Below, one piece after another: positions 15,908 to 25,627 of a DNA stretch of 32,949 bases. The first letter of the stretch is position 1; each line of letters opens with the position of its first letter. The stretch is from assembly GCA_002430125.1 (NCBI GenBank), contig DJBQ01000101.1:15181-48129 (forward strand), read 5' to 3'. This DNA is from Rhodobacterales bacterium UBA5972. GTDB lineage: Bacteria > Pseudomonadota > Alphaproteobacteria > Rhodobacterales > Rhodobacteraceae. The position numbers and the translations under genes were made by a program. The notes beneath the pieces were generated by a model, which was not told the origin of the DNA, made no database searches, and saw only the letters and a list, made by a program, of their open reading frames with translations.

Positions 15908-17107
15908 TCAGCCCGTCACCACGCCTTCGCGGCGATCAATCCTCAGAACATATAACGCCGCCAACAACCCCATAAAGGCCGAGGCCAGCATCACCGCCAG
16001 CAATATATAGGCCGCCCAGTCGCCACCAACCACCGCGCCCGTTGCCGAAGAAACAATCGCGCCGCCGCCAACCGTCAATGCCCCCGACAAACCCGAGGCC
16101 GACCCCGCCAGTTGCGGACGCACTGATAACGCACCGACCCCGGCACTTGGCACCGTCAGCCCGTTACCAAAACCCGTCACCATCACCGCACCAAACAGGG
16201 TATAGACGTTCAAAACCCCGAAACCGAACAAAACCAGCCCGACCAGCGGCCCCAGACACGACACCAGACGCCCGGCGATCATCATCGTGGTCAGGGCATA
16301 GCGTGCCGAAATCCGCGCCGAAATGAACGTGCCGACGAAGAATCCCAGCGTGATCAGCCCCATGCTGAAGCCCAATGTCTCGGGCGACAGGTGCAGCACA
16401 GTTGCAGCCACCAGCGGCGCACCGGCCAGGAACGCGTAAAACGACCCGATGGAAAACGCCGAACAGGCCGAATACCCCCAAAACCGCCGCGAGGCCAGTA
16501 ACTCGGGATAGGTCCCGAATTGCTTGGAAAACGTCTCGGATTTGGTCAGGTTGGTCTCTCCCAGATCAAACCAGCACAGCGCGAAAACCCCGATCCCGAA
16601 CAGGGCAAAGGCGGCGAAATCGGCCCGCCAGCCAAACGCTCCGTCCAGCGCCCCACCCAGCATCGGCCCCAGCATCGGCGCAATCGCCATTGCCGAACTG
16701 ATATAGCCCATCATGCTGGCCGCCTCGCGCGGCTCCAGCATATCGCGCACCACCGCCCGCGACAGGGCTGATCCGGCAATCACCGCCCCCTGCACCATGC
16801 GAAACGCCAGAAACAGCCAGAAATCCGTCGCCAGCCAACACCCGACCGAGGCAACCGTAAACAGCGCCATCCCGATCAGCAGCACCGGGCGGCGGCCAAA
16901 CCGGTCCGACAACGGCCCCATGATGATCTGCAAAACCGCCGTCATCGCCAGATATCCGGCAATCGACAGGCTCATCAGGCCGTAATCCACCTGAAATTCC
17001 GCCGCCATATGCGCCAGCGACGGGGCGAACATGTTCAGCGACACCAGCGACAGCCCAGTCAGAACAACCAGCGTGATCATATGCGGGGGGGTACGAGCGG
17101 CGAACAT
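15908..17107 (-). CDS. Bcr/CflA-type multidrug efflux MFS transporter
   Basis: 399-residue inner-membrane major facilitator with 12 predicted hydrophobic segments. Motif A (GPLSDRFGRRPVLL) lies in the loop after the second segment, and the mid-helix GSALSRAVVRD segment near residue 115 is typical of the Bcr/CflA drug-proton antiporters. The length is standard. It is divergent from ecm across a 177-base intergenic region. No specific substrate can be inferred and no metabolic link to its neighbours is evident. Confidence 0.88.
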   Translation of the reverse strand: MFAARTPPHMITLVVLTGLSLVSLNMFAPSLAHMAAEFQVDYGLMSLSIAGYLAMTAVLQIIMGPLSDRFGRRPVLLIGMALFTVASVGCWLATDFWLFLAFRMVQGAVIAGSALSRAVVRDMLEPREAASMMGYISSAMAIAPMLGPMLGGALDGAFGWRADFAAFALFGIGVFALCWFDLGETNLTKSETFSKQFGTYPELLASRRFWGYSACSAFSIGSFYAFLAGAPLVAATVLHLSPETLGFSMGLITLGFFVGTFISARISARYALTTMMIAGRLVSCLGPLVGLVLFGFGVLNVYTLFGAVMVTGFGNGLTVPSAGVGALSVRPQLAGSASGLSGALTVGGGAIVSSATGAVVGGDWAAYILLAVMLASAFMGLLAALYVLRIDRREGVVTG

Positions 17108-17179
17108 GCGTGACTTTCAACTGTTTCGCCACAAGCGTTACCGACGCGATCAGGGAAAGGAAAGACATCTTGCCCTTCA

Positions 17180-17194
17180 TGCTGCGCTGCGGCA
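17180..17194 (+). promoter_or_regulatory. Inverted-repeat site upstream of ecm resembling those of ccr
   Basis: TGCTGC-GCT-GCGGCA has the symmetric form TGC-N-GC-N3-GC-N-GCA and matches the ccr sites at most fixed positions. It lies about 90 bases before the ecm start in the ecm/efflux-pump intergenic region. The match is degenerate in its right half, so this is a weaker call than at ccr. Confidence 0.35.
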
Positions 17195-17284
17195 AAATGT
17201 GCCCCGACATGAAATTGCGCGAATCCCCCATGCGCCTGTAATAAAGTTGCGAACCCGATCCGCCAAAATCCTGAGGCCTGCCTG

Positions 17285-19738
17285 ATGACCAACAAAAAAT
17301 CCCAACCCTGGCTGTTTCGCACCTATGCGGGCCACTCCACCGCCAAGGATTCCAACGCGCTTTATCGCGGCAATCTGGCCAAGGGGCAAACCGGCCTGTC
17401 GGTCGCCTTCGATCTGCCCACCCAAACCGGATACGACAGCGACCATATTCTGGCACGTGGCGAGGTCGGCAAAGTCGGCGTTCCGGTCACCCATCTGGGC
17501 GACATGCGCGCCCTGTTTGACGATATCCCGCTTAACCAGATGAACACCTCGATGACCATCAACGCCACTGCCCCATGGCTGCTGGCGCTTTACATCGCGG
17601 TGGCCGAAGAACAAGGGGCCGACATCAACGCCCTGCAAGGCACTGTGCAAAACGACATCATCAAGGAATACCTGTCGCGCGGCACCTATATGTGCCCGCC
17701 CAAACCCAGCTTGCGCCTGATCACCGACGTAGCCGCCTATTGCTATACCAATGTGCCGAAATGGAACCCGATGAACGTCTGTTCCTATCATTTGCAGGAA
17801 GCAGGTGCGACACCCGAACAGGAACTGGCCTTCGCCTTGGCCACTGCCACCGCCGTGCTTGACGACGTGAAAACCAAAGTGCCCGAGGCAGATTTCCCCG
17901 AAGTCGTCGGCCGCATCAGTTTCTTCGTCAACGCCGGCATCCGTTTCGTCACCGAAATGTGCAAAATGCGCGCCTTCGTCGATCTGTGGGACGAGATTTG
18001 CGAACATCGCTACGGCGTGCAAGACGCCAAAATGCGCCGGTTTCGATATGGCGTGCAAGTCAACTCGCTGGGCCTGACCGAACAACAACCTGAAAACAAC
18101 GTCTACCGCATCCTTTTGGAAATGCTGGCTGTTACCCTGTCCAAAAACGCCCGCGCCCGTGCCGTGCAACTGCCCGCATGGAACGAGGCCCTTGGCCTGC
18201 CCCGCCCTTGGGATCAGCAATGGTCGCTTCGGATGCAGCAAATCCTCGCCTTTGAAACCGACTTGCTGGAATTTGACGATCTGTTTGACGGCAACCCAGC
18301 CGTTGATCGCAAGGTCGAAGAACTGAAAACCGGCGCGCGCGAAGAACTTGCAACAATCGACAGCATGGGCGGTGCCGTGGCCGCCATCGAATATATGAAA
18401 GGCCGCTTGGTTGACAGCAACGCCGCCCGTTTGGGGCGCATCGAAAAAGGCGAAACCACCGTCATCGGCGTCAATCGCTTTACCGAAGGGGCCGACAGCC
18501 CGCTGACCGGCGGCGACGGCAGCATCATGGTGGTCGATCCCGCCGCCGAGGCCGACCAGATCAACCGCCTGAGCAAATGGCGTGCCACCCGCGACGTTGA
18601 CGCGGTAAACCAAGCCCTGGCCGACCTGCGCGCCGCAGCCCTTGACGGCAGCAACATCATGCCACCGTCAATCGCCGCCGCCAAAGCCGGGGCCACAACC
18701 GGCGAGTGGGGCGAAGTGATGCGCCAAGCATTCGGCGAATACCGCGCCCCAACCGGCGTGTCGAAATCCGTCAGCAACCAGACCGAAGGCCTTGACCATA
18801 TCCGCGAAGCCGTTGACGCCGCCTCAGCCAAACTTGGCCGTCGCCTCAAATTTCTCGTCGGCAAACCCGGCCTCGACGGCCATTCCAACGGCGCCGAACA
18901 AATCGCCGTACGGGCGCGCGATTGCGGTATGGACATTACTTACGAAGGCATCCGTCTGACCCCCGAACAGATCGTCGCGGCAGCCCTTGACGAAAACGCC
19001 CACGTGCTTGGCCTGTCGATCCTTTCAGGGTCCCACATCCCGCTGATCCGCGACGTAATGGACCGGATGCGCGAGGCAGGCCTTGCCCATATCCCCGTTG
19101 TCGTCGGCGGCATCATCCCCGAAGACGATGCCGAGGTTTTGCGCGGTTTTGGCGTCGCCCGCGTCTACACGCCAAAAGATTTCGAGCTGAACCGCATCAT
19201 GATGGACATCGTAACTTTGGTCGATCCCGAGGCAATGGCAGCCCCAATGACCGCACTCAAGCCACGGGATTTCGCCGACTACGCGGCAGCCCTCACAGCC
19301 TGCATTGAAGAAGAAATATCTGGCCAAGCCTTCTTCGCCCGCCTGTCAGACATCAACCAAGGCCGCGCCAGCGACGCCTTCGCCAAGCTCGCCCGGATCG
19401 AAGCCCTGACCGCAACCGCGCTTGCCCCGCTGATCGCACGCCACGCCCTGACCTTACAGCCAAAGGCGTCCCTGATCGCCGAAGGCCGGGCCGAGGCCAA
19501 TCGCCTCGCCGCAATCGCCTGGCCCGACTTCCTTGCCCGCATCCGCAGTGACTACCCCGTCTATGTCACCGAATTTCAGCAAACCACCGACCGCGCGCCT
19601 AAGGCCGACAAGCCGGTCCTGCAAATCCTGATCGACCACGAAATCGCCATGATCGACTTCGCAAACCTGGAAATCGCAGGCGACCCCAACAGCCACGCCC
19701 CTCTGGATGCATTCATCCAGCGCTTAACAAAGCCCTGA
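17285..19738 (+). CDS. ecm: Ethylmalonyl-CoA mutase with C-terminal helical extension
   Basis: 817-residue B12-dependent mutase that converts (2R)-ethylmalonyl-CoA to (2S)-methylsuccinyl-CoA. The N-terminal substrate barrel starts QPWLFRTYAGHSTAKDSNALYR and includes LSVAFDLPTQTGYDSDH. The C-terminal cobalamin domain has D531-G-H533-x2-G, SILSGSH and VVVGGII. The family normally ends near residue 650-690. Here the open frame continues after DPE (647-649) for about 170 more residues, apparently four helices with blocks such as CIEEEISGQAFFARL and LIDHEIAMIDFANLE. That tail looks ferritin-like in layout, but clear ExxH metal motifs are missing. It may be a fused helper domain; its role is unknown. 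Assignment to Ecm rather than methylmalonyl-CoA mutase rests on sequence resemblance and the nearby ccr. Confidence 0.93.
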   Translation: MTNKKSQPWLFRTYAGHSTAKDSNALYRGNLAKGQTGLSVAFDLPTQTGYDSDHILARGEVGKVGVPVTHLGDMRALFDDIPLNQMNTSMTINATAPWLLALYIAVAEEQGADINALQGTVQNDIIKEYLSRGTYMCPPKPSLRLITDVAAYCYTNVPKWNPMNVCSYHLQEAGATPEQELAFALATATAVLDDVKTKVPEADFPEVVGRISFFVNAGIRFVTEMCKMRAFVDLWDEICEHRYGVQDAKMRRFRYGVQVNSLGLTEQQPENNVYRILLEMLAVTLSKNARARAVQLPAWNEALGLPRPWDQQWSLRMQQILAFETDLLEFDDLFDGNPAVDRKVEELKTGAREELATIDSMGGAVAAIEYMKGRLVDSNAARLGRIEKGETTVIGVNRFTEGADSPLTGGDGSIMVVDPAAEADQINRLSKWRATRDVDAVNQALADLRAAALDGSNIMPPSIAAAKAGATTGEWGEVMRQAFGEYRAPTGVSKSVSNQTEGLDHIREAVDAASAKLGRRLKFLVGKPGLDGHSNGAEQIAVRARDCGMDITYEGIRLTPEQIVAAALDENAHVLGLSILSGSHIPLIRDVMDRMREAGLAHIPVVVGGIIPEDDAEVLRGFGVARVYTPKDFELNRIMMDIVTLVDPEAMAAPMTALKPRDFADYAAALTACIEEEISGQAFFARLSDINQGRASDAFAKLARIEALTATALAPLIARHALTLQPKASLIAEGRAEANRLAAIAWPDFLARIRSDYPVYVTEFQQTTDRAPKADKPVLQILIDHEIAMIDFANLEIAGDPNSHAPLDAFIQRLTKP

Positions 19739-19849
19739 CCAACCACTTACTTTGTCAATCATCCCCGGCGAAAGACGCAAAACCACCAAACTTGCCCCGT
19801 TGCACCCGCCGTCCCAATCGCTATCCTGCCGGAAATTAGGGAGCGAACC

Positions 19850-20554
19850 ATGACAACCCATATCGGTGCAAAACCCGGCGACATTGCTGAAACCGTGCTG
19901 CTGCCCGGCGATCCGTACCGCGCCAAATGGGCGGCGGAAACTTTCCTTGAAAACCCCGTCTGCATCAATCAGGTGCGCGGCATGCTGGGTTTTACTGGCA
20001 CATGGCGCGGCAATCGCGTCACCATCCAGGGTTCGGGCATGGGGATGCCCAGCCTGTCAATCTATGTCAACGAGCTGATCCGTGATTTTGGCGCCAAAAC
20101 CCTGATCCGCATCGGCTCAGCCGGAGGTATGCCCGACCACGTAGCCATCCGCGACGTGGTGCTGGCAATGACTGCAACCACCGTCAGCACCCCCTCGCGC
20201 ACCATCCTGCGCGACCTGAACTTTGCACCCGCTGCCGATTGGTCCCTGCTCAGCGCCGCCGCCAAGGCGGCCGCCGCGCGCGACGTCAAAACCCATATCG
20301 GCGGGATATATTCAAGCGACACGTTTTACGACGAACGCCCTGATTTAACCGAACAAATGGTCCGCCACGGGGTGCTGTGTGTGGAAATGGAAGCCGCCGA
20401 ACTTTATATCCTCGCGGCCCGCCACAAATGCCGCGCCCTTGCCATTCTGACCATCAGCGATCATCTTTTCACCGGCGAATCCCTGCCCTCGGAGGACCGC
20501 GAACGCTCGTTCGGCGACATGGTCGAAATCGCTTTAGAAGCCGCCTTTACCTGA
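19850..20554 (+). CDS. deoD: Purine-nucleoside phosphorylase, hexameric DeoD type
   Basis: 234-residue cytoplasmic enzyme that phosphorolyses purine (deoxy)nucleosides, including adenosine. Key residues fall at the same numbers as in E. coli Deo[10 protein letters not shown] (phosphate loop), RIGSAGG, M180-E181 in VEMEAAE, and catalytic D204 in TISDH. A GGGAG ribosome-binding site precedes the ATG. It is followed after 14 bases by an aldo/keto reductase. The window therefore has both bacterial PNP families, this one and the trimeric type at 4768. Confidence 0.93.
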   Translation: MTTHIGAKPGDIAETVLLPGDPYRAKWAAETFLENPVCINQVRGMLGFTGTWRGNRVTIQGSGMGMPSLSIYVNELIRDFGAKTLIRIGSAGGMPDHVAIRDVVLAMTATTVSTPSRTILRDLNFAPAADWSLLSAAAKAAAARDVKTHIGGIYSSDTFYDERPDLTEQMVRHGVLCVEMEAAELYILAARHKCRALAILTISDHLFTGESLPSEDRERSFGDMVEIALEAAFT

Positions 20555-20568
20555 CCTAAGGAACCTTA

Positions 20569-21555
20569 ATGAAATACCTGAAACTCGGCACCACCGGCCC
20601 GCGCGTATCGCAACTTTCGCTGGGCTGCATGTCCTTCGCCGGCTTTTACGGCGCCACCGACAAAGACGAAAGTTTCGCCTGCCTTGACGCCGCCCGCGCC
20701 CACGGCATCGACTTTTTAGACACCGCCGAAATCTATGGTCTTGGTTTGTCGGAAACCATCATTGGCGAGTATCAAAAGCAAACCGGATACCGCTTCAAAA
20801 TCGCCACTAAAGGCGGCATTGTCGTCGGCGGCAAACGTGGCGAAAACAACAATTCCGAACCGTGGCTGCGCAAAGCACTGGACGGATCAATGACCCGCCT
20901 TGGCGTTGACAAGGTCGAGCTCTACTACATTCACCGCCGCGACTGGTCGATCGAGATCGAGCAAGTTGTTGAAACCCTGTCAAAATTCCAACAGGAAGGG
21001 CTGATCGGACAATTCGGCTTTTCCGAGATCGCACCGTCTTCCCTGCGCCGGGCCGCCGCCGTTGCCCCGGTTGGGGCAGTGCAAAACGAATACTCGCTTT
21101 GGACCCGCTATCCTGAACTTGGCATGCTGCAAGCCTGTGCAGAACTCGGCACAACCTTCGTACCATTCTCGCCGGTTGCACGCGGCATGCTTGGCGATAC
21201 CAGGCTTGATCCCAACACCTTTGGCGAAAAGGATTTCCGCAAGACCCAACCACGCTTTGCCGAACCGAACTACACTCAAAACGCCAACCAAATCGCTGCA
21301 TTCCGCGATTGGGCGAATGGCCGCGGCTGGACAACATCTGCTGCCGCACTGGCATGGATCTTCGATCAATCGCCCGGCATGATCCCAATCCCCGGCACCC
21401 GCACAGCCGCGCATCTGGCCGAATGGGCCGGGGCTTGCGAGATATCCTTTACCGATCAGGACCGCGCCGAGATTAACCGTTTATTGCCAGCAGGCTTTGC
21501 CCATGGCGACCGGTATTCCGATGCGCAAATCATTGGTATTGAAAGATATTGTTGA
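20569..21555 (+). CDS. Aldo/keto reductase
   Basis: 328-residue NADP(H)-dependent oxidoreductase with a TIM-barrel fold. The catalytic tetrad is visible as D51 and Y56 (FLDTAEIYG), K81 (ATKGG) and H122 (YYIHRRD). The C-terminal IPGTRTAAHL is the usual cofactor-binding segment. An AAGGA ribosome-binding site precedes the start. It resembles the YhdN/perakine-reductase group that acts on aldehydes, but the substrate is unknown. It lies between deoD and a DUF3108 gene and overlaps the latter by one base. Confidence 0.88.
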   Translation: MKYLKLGTTGPRVSQLSLGCMSFAGFYGATDKDESFACLDAARAHGIDFLDTAEIYGLGLSETIIGEYQKQTGYRFKIATKGGIVVGGKRGENNNSEPWLRKALDGSMTRLGVDKVELYYIHRRDWSIEIEQVVETLSKFQQEGLIGQFGFSEIAPSSLRRAAAVAPVGAVQNEYSLWTRYPELGMLQACAELGTTFVPFSPVARGMLGDTRLDPNTFGEKDFRKTQPRFAEPNYTQNANQIAAFRDWANGRGWTTSAAALAWIFDQSPGMIPIPGTRTAAHLAEWAGACEISFTDQDRAEINRLLPAGFAHGDRYSDAQIIGIERYC

Positions 21556-22280
21556 TGCATGCCAAGTTTCACCGCCTTCTATTTCAGCGGCTATGCGGCG
21601 CACTTATCGCCCTTGTTTTGTCGCCAGCGACGCTTTTCGCGGAAACCTCGACCTATGATGTCACGACCAACGGCTTTCACTTTGGCAATCTGATGGTCAC
21701 GACAACCCTGGTCGCCGACACGTATTCCATCGCCGTCACTGCACAGGCGGAGGGGCTGATGGGGTTTCTGACCCAGTCGCGGTATCAGGGCAGCGCCAAT
21801 GGCAAAATGACTATATCGGGGCCGCAACCAGCATTTTTTGCCGCCAGAACCCAGCGAATCTTCAAGGACCGTGAAACAACCATTTCCTTCACAAATGGCC
21901 GCCCGACCGAGGTCACCCTAACCCCGCAAAAGGATCACACGGACTTCACTGATCCAGAATCAGTGACCGACAAACGCGTGGATTCGCTTAGCTATTTCTA
22001 TCAGATGTTCACTGCCCCTGCTGGAAAATGCCCGGCAAACGGCACACTTTACGATGGCCGCAGACTGACCGAGGTCAGCTTTGAAACACCCACAATCTCT
22101 GACACCACAACGTCCTGCATCGGCGAATACCGCCTGATAAATGGCCCGGACCACAGCCTGCAATCGGGTCAACGCAGTTACGCACTGGTCTTTGACTACG
22201 CCCCCGGTGGCGGCGCGCCGGTCAGGATCACCGTAAAGTCAGGCCGCAACCTTGTGGTGCTTAGCGTGGTCGACAAATAG
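21555..22280 (+). CDS. DUF3108 domain protein, secreted
   Basis: 241 residues from the ATG at 21555, which overlaps the preceding stop codon (TGATG); two TTG codons just upstream are less likely. A signal peptide ends near TLFA, followed by a beta-rich periplasmic domain starting STYDVTTNGFHFGNLMV, typical of DUF3108. Other family-like blocks are GLMGFLTQSRYQG and SLSYFYQMF. The function of DUF3108 proteins is unknown. Two cysteines, C(about 158) in GKCPANG and one in TSCIG, may form a disulfide. Confidence 0.72.
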   Translation: MHAKFHRLLFQRLCGALIALVLSPATLFAETSTYDVTTNGFHFGNLMVTTTLVADTYSIAVTAQAEGLMGFLTQSRYQGSANGKMTISGPQPAFFAARTQRIFKDRETTISFTNGRPTEVTLTPQKDHTDFTDPESVTDKRVDSLSYFYQMFTAPAGKCPANGTLYDGRRLTEVSFETPTISDTTTSCIGEYRLINGPDHSLQSGQRSYALVFDYAPGGGAPVRITVKSGRNLVVLSVVDK

Positions 22281-22292
22281 CGGCAGCGCCGC
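22280..22292. terminator. Possible bidirectional terminator hairpin
   Basis: GCGGC-AGC-GCCGC starts at the DUF3108 stop codon and lies between convergent genes, with AAAA on the plus-strand 3' side. Read from sdhB, the stem is preceded by TTTT and followed by TATTTG. The stem is short, so this is tentative. Confidence 0.3.
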
Positions 22293-22298
22293 AAAATC

Positions 22299-23078
22299 TC
22301 ACATCGTCCGCTCGACCATCATCTTCTTGATCTCGGCAATCGCCTTGGCCGGGTTCAACCCTTTGGGGCAGGTCTGCGTGCAGTTCATGATCGTATGACA
22401 GCGATAGAGTTTGAACGGGTCTTCCAACTCGTCCAGACGCGCGCCGGTCGCCTCGTCGCGGCTGTCGATGATCCAGCGGTAAGCGTGCAACAAGGCTGCC
22501 GGACCAAGATAGCGGTCGGAATTCCACCAATATGACGGGCAAGACGTCGAACAACAGGCGCACATCACGCATTCATAAAGCCCGTCGAGCTTTTTGCGGT
22601 CATCAATCGATTGCCGCCATTCAGCCGCCGGTTTGTTGGTTTTGGTTTCCAGCCACGGCATGATGCTGGCGTGTTGGGCGTAAAAATGCGTGAGATCGGG
22701 GATCAGGTCCTTGACCACTGGCATATGCGGCAAAGGGTAGATTTTTACGTCGCCCTTGATCTCGTCCATACCGTAAATACAGGCCAGCGTGTTGATGCCG
22801 TCGATATTCATCGCACAAGACCCGCAAATCCCTTCACGGCACGAGCGGCGGAAGGTCAGGGTCGGATCAATCTCGTTCTTGATCTTGATCAGCGCATCCA
22901 GAACCATCGGCCCGCAGCTGTCCATATCCACAAAATACGTGTCCACACGCGGGTTCGCCCCGGCATCGGGATCATAGCGGTAAATCTTGAACGCCCGCAC
23001 ATTCTTGGCCCCTGCCGGTTTCGGCCAGGTCTTGCCCACCGTCATGCGGCTGTTTTTCGGGAGTGTCAGTTCAACCAT
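22299..23078 (-). CDS. sdhB: Succinate dehydrogenase iron-sulfur subunit
   Basis: 259-residue subunit of complex II that carries electrons from the flavoprotein to ubiquinone. Cluster ligands are visible: [2Fe-2S] C80, C85, C88 and C100; the C-terminal clusters use C170-x2-C173-x2-C176-x3-C180 and C227, C233, C237. The start at 23078 follows a GGAGC site; upstream codons that stay open are not part of the family. It is the last gene of the sdh operon, separated from sdhA by a small lipoprotein gene. Confidence 0.96.
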   Translation of the reverse strand: MVELTLPKNSRMTVGKTWPKPAGAKNVRAFKIYRYDPDAGANPRVDTYFVDMDSCGPMVLDALIKIKNEIDPTLTFRRSCREGICGSCAMNIDGINTLACIYGMDEIKGDVKIYPLPHMPVVKDLIPDLTHFYAQHASIMPWLETKTNKPAAEWRQSIDDRKKLDGLYECVMCACCSTSCPSYWWNSDRYLGPAALLHAYRWIIDSRDEATGARLDELEDPFKLYRCHTIMNCTQTCPKGLNPAKAIAEIKKMMVERTM

Positions 23079-23089
23079 GATCCGTGCTC

Positions 23090-23407
23090 CTAAAGCGTCA
23101 CCGGGCCAAGCCCGGCTTTGGTAATACATAAAAGGGTCGGCGTGCGTCTGGTGATTTCAACAACAGATGACACCGTTGATTGCGTAACGCCGGTCACCGC
23201 AGCACTTGCAAACACGAGAATTTCGCCGCGCGTTGCGTTGTCGATAACGCAATCGGTGATCGGCGCCGCATTGACCCCCGGCAACCGTGCGTCAAGAACC
23301 GCATTGATCGCAGTCTTTGCCGAATTGCGCGTCGCCGTGTCGGCCGCCGTGTCTAACGAGGCACAGGCCGACAGCATCACCAGCAAAGGCAGGGCCGCAA
23401 GTCGCAT
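23090..23407 (-). CDS. Small lipoprotein encoded between sdhA and sdhB
   Basis: 105 residues. The N-terminus ([15 protein letters not shown]) has a clear lipobox LSAC with the lipidated cysteine at 15 and serine at +3. The mature part holds three more cysteines (two in the TDCVID and LLCIT segments) and no known domain. Its ATG overlaps the sdhA stop (TGATG), and sdhB starts 11 bases after it, so it is fully embedded in the sdh transcript. Roseobacter relatives appear from memory to have a similar insert. A role with complex II is not established. Confidence 0.8.
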   Translation of the reverse strand: MRLAALPLLVMLSACASLDTAADTATRNSAKTAINAVLDARLPGVNAAPITDCVIDNATRGEILVFASAAVTGVTQSTVSSVVEITRRTPTLLCITKAGLGPVTL

Positions 23408-25212
23408 CAGAACGTCCGCGCTTTGGGCGCAATCCGCTCCAGATCAATGCCGCCATCTTCGGGCTTGATCAGCGGTTGCGTCACCACCGGGCGATAGGAC
23501 AGATCAACTTTGCGCCCATTGACGCGGGCAATGGTATGCACCCGCCATTTTTTATCGTCGCGCGTCGGGAAATCCTCGTGGGCATGTGCGCCCCGGCTTT
23601 CTTCGCGTGCGGCAGCCCCGTTGATTGTGGCCAGCGCATTTGGCATCAGGTTGGTCAGTTCCAGCGTTTCCATCAGATCACTGTTCCAGATCAGGGACCG
23701 GTCGGTGACCTTGATATCGGCCATTTTACCGGCAACCGCGTCCATCTTCTGAACACCTTCGGCCATTGTCTTTGTGGTGCGGAACACGGCGGCATCTGCC
23801 TGCATCGTGCGCTGCATTTCAAGGCGCAGGTCGGCGGTTGGTATTGCACCATTTGCGTGCCGCAAACCGTCAAAGCGCGCCATCGACTGTTCGACCGACG
23901 CCTCATTCAAGGCCCTATTTGACGTCTCGGCATCGACAATCTTTCCCGCGCGGATCGCTGCTGCACGGCCAAACACCACAAGGTCAATCAACGAGTTTGA
24001 TCCTAACCGGTTCGCCCCATGCACACTGGCACAACCCGCCTCGCCCACCGCCATCAGACCCGGCAGGATCGCGTTGGGATTGTCCTTGGTCGGGTTCAAC
24101 ACCTCGCCCCAATAATTGGTCGGAATGCCGCCCATATTGTAATGCACTGTCGGCAGAACCGGGATCGGTTCCTTGGTCACGTCAACGCCTGCGAAAATCT
24201 TCGCACTTTCGGTAATGCCCGGCAGCCGTTCGGCCAAAGCGGCGGCAGGCAGGTGATCCAGATGCAGATAGATGTGGTCTTTGCCGGCCCCAACCCCGCG
24301 CCCTTCGCGGATTTCCATTGTCATCGAGCGGCTGACATAATCACGCGGGGCCAAGTCCTTATAGGTCGGCGCATAGCGTTCCATGAACCGCTCGCCCTCG
24401 GAATTGGTCAGATACCCACCTTCACCGCGCGCACCTTCGGTGATCAGAACGCCCGCGCCGTAAACGCCGGTCGGGTGGAACTGCACAAACTCCATGTCCT
24501 GCATCGCCAACCCTTGCCGTGCCACCATACCGCCACCGTCACCGGTGCAGGTGTGGGCCGAGGTTGCGCTGAAATAGGCCCGGCCATAGCCGCCGGTTGC
24601 CAGCACCACCATCTTGGCGTTGAAGCGGTGGATGGTGCCATCGTCAAGCTTCCAGGCGATAACGCCCTGACAGGCGCCGTCTTTATCCATGATCAGATCA
24701 AGCGCGAAATATTCGATGTAAAATTCCGCCTTTTGCTTCAGGCTTTGACCGTAAAGCGTGTGCAGAATGGCGTGACCGGTACGGTCGGCAGCAGCACAGG
24801 TGCGCTGCACCGGCGGGCCTTCGCCAAATTCGGTGGTATGGCCGCCGAACGGACGCTGGTAAATCTTACCCTCTTCAGTACGGGAAAACGGCACGCCGTA
24901 ATGTTCCAGCTCGTAAACCGCCTTGGGGGCTTCGCGCGCCAGATACTCCATCGCATCGGTGTCGCCCAGCCAATCGGACCCTTTTACGGTGTCATATAAA
25001 TGCCAGTGCCAGTGATCCGGTCCCATATTCGACAGACTGGCAGCAATCCCGCCCTGGGCTGCAACCGTATGCGAACGCGTTGGGAAAACCTTGGTGATAC
25101 AGGCGGTCTTTAGCCCCTGTTCGGCCATCCCCAACGTGGCCCGCAGCCCGGCTCCACCAGCCCCGACAACCACGACGTCATAGGTGTGATCAATGTATGT
25201 ATATGCGGGCAT
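23407..25212 (-). CDS. sdhA: Succinate dehydrogenase flavoprotein subunit
   Basis: 601-residue catalytic subunit oxidising succinate to fumarate at the inner face of the cytoplasmic membrane. It has the Rossmann motif [12 protein letters not shown] near residue 14, the covalent FAD histidine H48 in [21 protein letters not shown], and the substrate-binding arginine in [11 protein letters not shown] near 400. The length is normal. A GGAG site precedes the ATG. It lies 21 bases after sdhD. Confidence 0.97.
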   Translation of the reverse strand: MPAYTYIDHTYDVVVVGAGGAGLRATLGMAEQGLKTACITKVFPTRSHTVAAQGGIAASLSNMGPDHWHWHLYDTVKGSDWLGDTDAMEYLAREAPKAVYELEHYGVPFSRTEEGKIYQRPFGGHTTEFGEGPPVQRTCAAADRTGHAILHTLYGQSLKQKAEFYIEYFALDLIMDKDGACQGVIAWKLDDGTIHRFNAKMVVLATGGYGRAYFSATSAHTCTGDGGGMVARQGLAMQDMEFVQFHPTGVYGAGVLITEGARGEGGYLTNSEGERFMERYAPTYKDLAPRDYVSRSMTMEIREGRGVGAGKDHIYLHLDHLPAAALAERLPGITESAKIFAGVDVTKEPIPVLPTVHYNMGGIPTNYWGEVLNPTKDNPNAILPGLMAVGEAGCASVHGANRLGSNSLIDLVVFGRAAAIRAGKIVDAETSNRALNEASVEQSMARFDGLRHANGAIPTADLRLEMQRTMQADAAVFRTTKTMAEGVQKMDAVAGKMADIKVTDRSLIWNSDLMETLELTNLMPNALATINGAAAREESRGAHAHEDFPTRDDKKWRVHTIARVNGRKVDLSYRPVVTQPLIKPEDGGIDLERIAPKARTF

Positions 25213-25233
25213 CAGGTTACTCCGGGGTCAGTC

Positions 25234-25614
25234 TCAGACGGTCAGGGCGATTTTCGCCACGGCAAAGGCACCGGCCACGGCAAAGCCGCGCCAGATAAGG
25301 GCGTTGGTGATCAGCATCAGCATCCGACTGCGTTCGTTGTGAACGTAATCCTCGATCACCACCTGAAGGCCAAGGCGCAGGTGGCGAAACATCACGATGA
25401 AAAAGCCGATGGCGATCAGCGCATTAAACGGGTGGCGGTAAATCGCCAGCACCGCATCGTGGCCTTCGCCAAGAGCGCGAACAAAGGTAAACACAAACAA
25501 AATGCCCAACGGCACCAGTGCAATTGCGGTCAGGCGCTGCGAGATGAAATGTCCGGTGCCACCCTTGGCAGACCCAAGACCGGCAACCGCTTTGTAATCG
25601 GTTTTGAAATTCAT
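25234..25614 (-). CDS. sdhD: Succinate dehydrogenase membrane anchor subunit
   Basis: 126-residue inner-membrane protein with three hydrophobic segments. It shows the anchor-family features HFISQRLTAIALVPLG in the first helix and FRHLRLGLQVVIEDYVHNE in the second, where the histidine is the probable haem b ligand. It lies 13 bases downstream of sdhC and directly before sdhA, the usual alphaproteobacterial order. Confidence 0.93.
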   Translation of the reverse strand: MNFKTDYKAVAGLGSAKGGTGHFISQRLTAIALVPLGILFVFTFVRALGEGHDAVLAIYRHPFNALIAIGFFIVMFRHLRLGLQVVIEDYVHNERSRMLMLITNALIWRGFAVAGAFAVAKIALTV

Positions 25615-25627
25615 TGCCCGCGCCCCT

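Noticed and set aside
17177..18613. Open frame of 478 codons on the minus strand inside ecm
   Set aside because: It is fully antisense to the well-supported mutase gene. Its composition (rich in H, Q, G and F) is that of a shadow frame in high-GC DNA, with no recognisable motif.
23079..23129. Extended SdhB N-terminus (17 codons)
   Set aside because: The extension overlaps the lipoprotein end. The family N-terminus and ribosome-binding site support 23078.
24019..24999. 326-codon plus-strand frame opposite sdhA
   Set aside because: Antisense to a certain gene, with a shadow-like composition.
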